Part shown: one piece after another, positions 58,001-64,000 of the stretch
How the letters are laid out: every line of letters begins with the position of its first letter
Position numbering within the stretch: the stretch's first letter is position 1
Assembly: GCA_009602725.1 (NCBI GenBank)
Contig: WELB01000009.1
Coordinates: forward strand, 279,480 to 343,479
Direction of reading: 5' to 3'
DNA length: 64,000 nt
From: Spirogloea muscicola
Lineage: Eukaryota; Streptophyta; Zygnematophyceae; Spirogloeales; Spirogloeaceae
Program-made: the position numbers and the translations under genes
Notes under the pieces: generated by a model
Database searches by the model: none
The model's input: the letters and a program-made list of their open reading frames with translations, nothing else
Told to the model about the DNA's origin: nothing

Positions 58001-61000
58001 AGAGTGCACGCAACTAGAAAGTGAGAGGAGGAGAAACAAGATGGGTTGACTCACGTCACTGAGATGCTCGTGGATGGCGCTCACAACATCTTCACGAGAG
58101 CTGCCAGGCCAAGGATTGCAAGTCACAAACTGAACCTACATCAGTTGGCTTCATTTGGAAAGAGAGTGCTACTTCCACCTGACTGTGATCTTACTGGAGC
58201 AGAAGCTAAGAAGACTAAGCTTAGGAGCTAGCTAGTTGCACTACCTTCCAGATAATATTTGCTGCAGGCAGTAGTTCCCAACGTCCTTGGACAGGATGCT
58301 CCAGTCGCGCCGTACAATGTCAAGGCCCTTCTGTTCCATCACCTGTCACAAGCAGTAGCTCATCTTTGATGCATGGACATGCGTACCAAACTTCAACTAG
58401 GACAAGACAAGTGGAGCATACGTGCCCACTGATTATTCTGTTCCCTGGACTTCAGAATACAGCAGAGAGAATACATACAGAGAGGGAATGCAGCACGCTG
58501 ACTATGCACGGACTAGTCTTGCGCATCAAGGCCGAGGAATTTACTTCTTTAAACGTTCCATCGCCATTGGGCTCCATCTTGATGCATGCATACTTTTTCT
58601 TCTTGAGGAGCAGCATGCGCTTGAAGACACCGTCGACCTCAATCTCCAACAGCTTATACCTCTTATTGACCTGAAACATCCACTTTGAGCTGCTTTGAGC
58701 TTATCTGCAGCATCGTCTTCTATGGCAATGACTGGTGTTGTTGCTCTACATGCAAGATGGGAAACAGCCTGAGCTCGCCTGTGAAGCATCAACTTGCAAC
58801 TGGACATGTGCCTATAGAAACCCAGCTTTGCGAGCAACTGACTGGATGTATTGCATGGTATGCTTGCATGAATTGGAGCCTGCGCCAGGGCGTCAGCAAG
58901 AAGGCCTATCCGACACATCAGTAAATGCATTTGCCTTCTGATGCATAGCTGATCACCTCCTTCTTCACACGGGCTCCCACTGCCCACACTTTCGAGAGCT
59001 CGTCGAGGCCCGTGTGAATCATGATAGAGTCTGTGTCTCCATAGATGACCTGCACATCAGAAACGAAGAAGCTGGTGATGCTGCTGATGACCTGCAAGCA
59101 CTGCTGAAGTGCATGACAACGTCGCATATCCCCGTGCCAGGAATATAATTCATTGTTGAGACCTTCCCTTGGTGAAATTCTGTAAAGCGGGCATCTACCT
59201 CCAGGTTGAGGTTGTTCTGCACCAAGTCGACGGTGCTTTGCAGAATCTCACGACCCTGCAGAAAGCATGCAAACAGATAAGTATACGTGCAACTGTTGGT
59301 TCTATTACAGAATGCCCAAGAGCTTGCGCACAGGAAGACAGAAGCTGTACAAGGCTTACTTGCGAGGTAATGAGCTCTGCAAGCGGTTTCGCATAGAAGC
59401 GGGAGTTGGTGAAGCCGAGGCAGCCATACATGCTGCACCAAGAGCATATCCAAAATATAGTTATGGATCCCCACTTTCTCGTGTTACCGACAAACCAAGG
59501 TGACGCCGATGTGACTAAAGGCATGATATTTGCTAAGGTTGCGGAGGACACGAGGACAGTGAGTGTGGACGGGCACCTGTTGGCAGTCAGCTTCAGTGCC
59601 TGTTGGCGGATGTCGAGGCGCTGCCGCTCGGCAGCATCGCCCTCCTTCTTCATCATCTCCTTCACCTGCCGCCGTCGCTGCACCAGCGTTCTGATCACCT
59701 GCATTTCAACAAGCATCGTGCGTGAGTGCAGGAGCAGGAGGATCTTAGTCTCGCCTCGCCTGTTGCAAGAGTACTTCTACTGACACGTGCAACACAATGG
59801 GTTTTCTTATCCAATAGGTCCAAAGCAGACCTGCGGCAGGACGCCTCGCGTGCCATCCGTGGGCAGCGCTGGCACGGTGGAGGCAGCTGCGCCGCCGCCG
59901 CCGGTGTCACGCCCGCGAAGGACTGTCGTGAAGCAGATGTTGTACTCCTGGATGATGGACGGGTACAGCGAGTTGAAGTCTAGGAGCACGACGAAGCGGT
60001 CGTACAGGCCCTTCTTGGGCTCAAGCACCAAGCCACCGGCATATGCTGGCTGACGCTTCCGCCGGCTGCCGGCCGCCGGGTCTGCTGCATTGCCTACATC
60101 CGGCTCGTCTAGAAGCTCCGCATCCAGGAGGTCGTCGCCGTCAGCGTCCTCGGCCATCCGCCGCTTGCCACCTCCATGGCCGGCCATGACCCGGTCCCGC
60201 TCCCGCGCTGAGACCTTGTCAGGGAGAATGTACTTGCGCTCGTGGAACTCGTGGCACAGCAGCATCTCGATGCGCTGTGCCCGTGCCCCCTGCAACCAGA
60301 GAGTGCATTTGAATTAAGAGAATGTACTTAGGCTAATTGCCGCAATCAGAGGGGTTTTATCTTTTGTCTTTCAAGGGCTCTCACTGGCATAAAGCCGAGC
60401 TTACAGTCAACAACTGGTCGTTGCAGTGAAAGGAAACAACATGACTTCTGTCACTTAAGATGAGCATGAGATCAAGTCATCAGGCTGCCCTTTCTGCTCC
60501 TTAGCAACAGCACATGTACCTAGCAAGTTGTGACGACACACTTTCTAGCATCAGATCACATGCGATGCCAGGTGCTTGAGATGCGGTGTTTCAGGGGCTG
60601 GAAGTTACCTGCAAGGTCCGGGACCAGAGGTTGCCGGATAGCGCAGTGAGCTGTCGTGTCAGCGGTAGGATGCTGAGGTGGAACATGAGGCCCAGCGTCA
60701 ACCACGCATCTGTCTCACCGAGCTCCAGCTGCGCACCCGTGCCGGCACCATCGGTCCTTGCCATGGCTGAGGCCTTTTGAGACTATAAGACTGATGCGGC
60801 CACGCAATCTGCCAAATCTTATTGCAATTTGCCACTTCTTAACTGCAAGTAAAAGGGTTGTGCAGAAAGCTGACCAGCTTGCATAGCGAACCAGCATTGG
60901 AGAACATGGCGGTGGTGTCGGCGGGCGAGAGCTCCCGGCGGACCTTGCCGAGCTGACGCTCCGCCAGCGCCGTGAGCGAGTAACTGACCTGCGAGCTTGT

Positions 61001-64000
61001 CATGTTGCCAATATTGCCAACATCAGCGTCAGAGTCAGCATCAGCGCCACCGGGCACCTTGGCGAGCACTGTAGCACGGCGCTGCTCCATCAGCATCGCC
61101 TACCTCCCGCAGGAGCTCGCGTGCCGAGAGGTACGTGTCACAGAGCAGGCGCCCAGCGACACATGCCAGCGTGCCAGGGCCGGCGCCGCCTCCGCCGGCA
61201 AGGCCGCCGCCGCCGCCCAGGCGTGGCATCTGCCGCCGCTTGAGCCTCCCGATGGCGGACCAGTTTCCTACCTTGCATGCCTGTGCAACGACCATGGCTG
61301 GTCAGAGAGGGGGCCAGCTCCTGCGTGGCTGGCGGTGCACGGTGCGCAGGTCAGGGCGGCAGCGTCAGGGCAGCACCTGGAGGCGGTGGAGAAGAACGTC
61401 GAGGCCAGAGGCGGCAACGTTGTGGCCAACGAGCACGTCGGCGTCCAGCTTCACAAGCCGTGCCAGCAGGAAGCTCAGCAGCTCCCTCTCGCTCCCCTTC
61501 TTGCTGAAAGCAGCGGGCTCGCCAGTGCTACCACCGCTGCCTGCGTTCATGCGCGCCAACTCGGCATCGAAACCCATGGGGAACACGCCGCCGTCGAGGC
61601 GCCGGACGGCGCTGAAGTGACCCAGCATGTGTGCTGTGTTCCACTCTGCCATCGGTGTCGGCGCGTCTATCTGCAGCCACGAGTGGGGCACCCAAGCCAT
61701 CGTCAGCGAGCCCAAAAGCATTCACAAGGGCGCATCACTCAGTAGGAGGGAAAGGGAGAGCAAGGAGGAGGAAGACAAGGAAAGCAACTACCAGAAGCTT
61801 AAACGATAAGAGGTATTGCCATCAGACACTAAAAGATCGGCAAGAAAGAGATATAGCAGTATGACGTTTTTAAGTGTTGCCATGGAGGTGTGGAGGGGAG
61901 GAGGAGGGGGGAGGATAAAGGGTCAGAGGCAAGTGTAAGTGAGGCAGGTCATCTGCTTGAGCTGCCTGCTCACACAAGCTGTATAGAGGCCCACCTTGAC
62001 TGCACGGCAGTATACGACCGATGCCGAGGCGATCTCGCTGACGTTGCGCTGGGGGTCTATGACCGTCTTGAGGTCCAGGGATGCGACCACGAGCAGCGGG
62101 CTCGGGCGGGCCGCTGCCGGCGGCGCTGCTCCCACGTCCTTGGGCGATCCCACTGCGACCTCCATGCGGCAGTGGCTCACCTGCCACCACAGTCTCCCCA
62201 GCCAGGCATTGAGCCCGGCGTTCCGTTGCCAATACTTATGAATTATTCTAGACTATGTTCCTGTTTCAGCTCTTGCAATTGCTGGCCTGAGGGTGAGCTT
62301 GCTGAAGGACACCATCAGATGCAATCTGGCAGTTGGGCTCATTGTGATGGAAGGTGGCACGAGCAAGGCGAGGAGGGAGGGGTTTGGCAGATGGAGGGCG
62401 GACAGGCGGGGCAGACAGGAGGGGCCGTCTCCCACCTGGCCATGAAGGACCTGGGCGCAGTTGCGGATGGCCAGCCAGCTGGGTCCCTTGATCTTGCGCT
62501 TGAGAAGCAGCAGCTCCAGTGCACTGCCACAGCACGCCACAGTAATCTCGCTGGATGTTGTCAAATAGTTGTTATGAGCGCCTCGTACTCTGTGCACTCA
62601 GGCTCGTTTTAAGAAGGCCAGTGCCAATGCATGCAAGGGTGAGCGGGTCCCCACCTCGTGTTGGTCCCGAAGAGACCTGCAAAGTGCTCCCCATGGAGGT
62701 CCATGGGCAGGGCGGGGTCCTGTGTGCAGACGAGAGCCCCCCACATCATGGCTGAGGACGGTGCTTGAGATTACAAGAGCAACCGCAGCGGTCAGGCATT
62801 GGCGGGCTTGTGGGAGGAGGAAGGAAGGGATGAGGAGGGAGGGAGGAGGGAGGCGACACCGAGAAGGGGTACACTAGCTTCAGACAGTACTGCTCGCCAG
62901 CCGGAATCCCGGCCCGCTCGAATGCGTAGGACCTCTGCAAGCGCTTGCCGCAACTTGATCAGGGCTCGTTACTGTGACGGCGAGGCGCCCTCAGTGCAGC
63001 CGCCGTGAGCCATGAGTGCTGAATGGCGGTTTGCAGTGGCAGCGGATGAACCTTGACAGGCACCATGGTGAAGCTGGCCACGCCAAGCCTGGCAAGCTGA
63101 TCCCGGAGCTCCTGCTTAAGTGGTGCCGCTAGCACCTGCGCCACTCGGCCGGCACTCAGCAACCGCAGCCGACGCCTCAATCGCAATCTGCTCAGTTGGC
63201 AGTCAGACCTGGTGGCAACACAAGCAGTGCGCATGACGACCGACAGCACGTCGGCCCACCTGAAGCCGTTTGGTGAGAGCAAGCGCGGCGCCGAGTTCGC
63301 CGGTGGATGCTGCCGCCTCCAGCGCAGCGGCCTCGGGGTCGGCACCCGGAGCGAGCGGGCCGCCTGGCGCTGGGACAGCAAACATGCAGCGCTGGAGGCC
63401 CTTCACGACCACGCAGCAGCTCACACATCCGCCGCCGCTGCTTTGGCTGCTGCCAACGGTCGCCGCTACTTTGCCGAAGAGGTAGACGGTGCCGGGTGTG
63501 CCGCTGCCGCCGCCGCCAGCAAAGGCCGCCTCCTCGTGCGCATCGAGCAGAAAGAAAGGCAGGCTGCCATCTGTGTCCAGCGGCAATGCGCCATTGCCAC
63601 CGGCGGCAGCCGCGTCGTTGTCGGAGCCCGCCACCGCTACTTGCGGCAAACCTTTTGTCTCTTGGCCGACGATGGCAGCAGCTGCGGAGGCCTTCATAGC
63701 CGCCTGCCAGCCCGCCGAGGCCGTCTCTGCCTGGCCGGCCAGTGACGTCCGTGCATTCAAGATGTGCCGCCGGCAATCCTCCTCTGCCACCGGCAGGACT
63801 TCGTCGGCGGCTGCGCAGCCGGTGCTGCCGGCCAACTCGATTGCCTCCTCACTGTTGCTGGCCTCCCCACCGGCAATGGCTGCCTGCTGGGTGCCACCAA
63901 CTGCGTCCTCGTGGGGCCTGTGGAGGCTGCTCGCGGCCGGCACTGGCGCCATCGACTCCACAGGCCTGGCATCGACCAGGTCTTCGGCTGAGCTGCGGGC
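55004..64000 (-). CDS. POLA1: DNA polymerase alpha catalytic subunit (family B), 5' end beyond the window
   Basis: Seen: a chain of minus-strand exons from the right edge to the stop at 55004. Phased examples are beyond 64000-63260, 60289-59831, 59049-58957 and 55156-55004. In order: N-terminal part ([40 protein letters not shown]); [39 protein letters not shown]; exonuclease-like region ([20 protein letters not shown]); motif [21 protein letters not shown]; motif B region QQALKLTAN spliced to MYGCLGF; motif [31 protein letters not shown]; zinc modules with CPRC, CPQC and CPNYPRC; C-terminal [20 protein letters not shown] and DRSAYKW. Known: this subunit extends RNA primers made by its primase partner at origins and Okazaki fragments; its exonuclease domain is normally inactive. 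A Pro/Ser-rich insert separates the cysteine pairs of the first zinc module. Confidence 0.93.

Overview
The window is nuclear DNA from a eukaryote, most likely a chlorophyte green alga. Genes are cut by many short GT-AG introns. Exons are GC-rich and introns TG-rich. (GCC)n/(GGC)n tracts sit at gene starts. The gene set mixes plant-lineage families (RUS/DUF647, GT37 fucosyltransferase, a bacterial-type PPK1) with general eukaryotic genes, and TGTAA motifs follow some stop codons. The species cannot be named from the sequence. All exon models here were read by eye from splice sites, phase and family resemblance.

Layout: 101-3367 (+) FRA10AC1-like spliceosome-associated protein, 5' end unresolved; 5170-6246 (-) GNAT acetyltransferase whose N-terminal third was not found; 6282-7460 (+) twin CX9C protein with a coiled coil; 7696-10353 (+) RUS/DUF647 membrane protein; 10914 to at least 15770 (-) GT37 fucosyltransferase with a very acidic N-terminal extension running into a 508-base gap; about 16.5-26.0 kb a nest of 5'-truncated LINE copies with hairpin-bearing 3' tails, one of them split by a whole-looking, young Ty1/Copia element (18128-23134, 5-bp target duplication); 26107 to about 35575 (-) separase; 36986-43074 (-) polyphosphate kinase 1; 44177 to about 46.0 kb (-) SPT2-like histone chaperone; a 124-base T run and an 847-base gap; 47555-54691 (+) MSH3; 55004 to beyond 64000 (-) DNA polymerase alpha catalytic subunit.

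FRA10AC1, separase, SPT2, MSH3 and POLA1 act in splicing, chromosome segregation, chromatin and DNA replication or repair, but they are not known to form one pathway. MSH3 and POLA1 converge tail to tail about 310 bp apart.

The observations most worth a second look are: (1) a family of hairpins of the form GGGCTGGC-loop-GCCAGCCC, placed roughly 70-125 nt after the stop of successive LINE 3' ends and also found alone elsewhere; (2) three introns in two unrelated genes that can only be placed in frame with GC donors (GCGCGC, GCACGT, GCACGT); (3) the fucosyltransferase with its acidic extension; (4) the GNAT gene pressed against, or overlapping, the CX9C gene; and (5) PPK1 in a eukaryotic nuclear genome.
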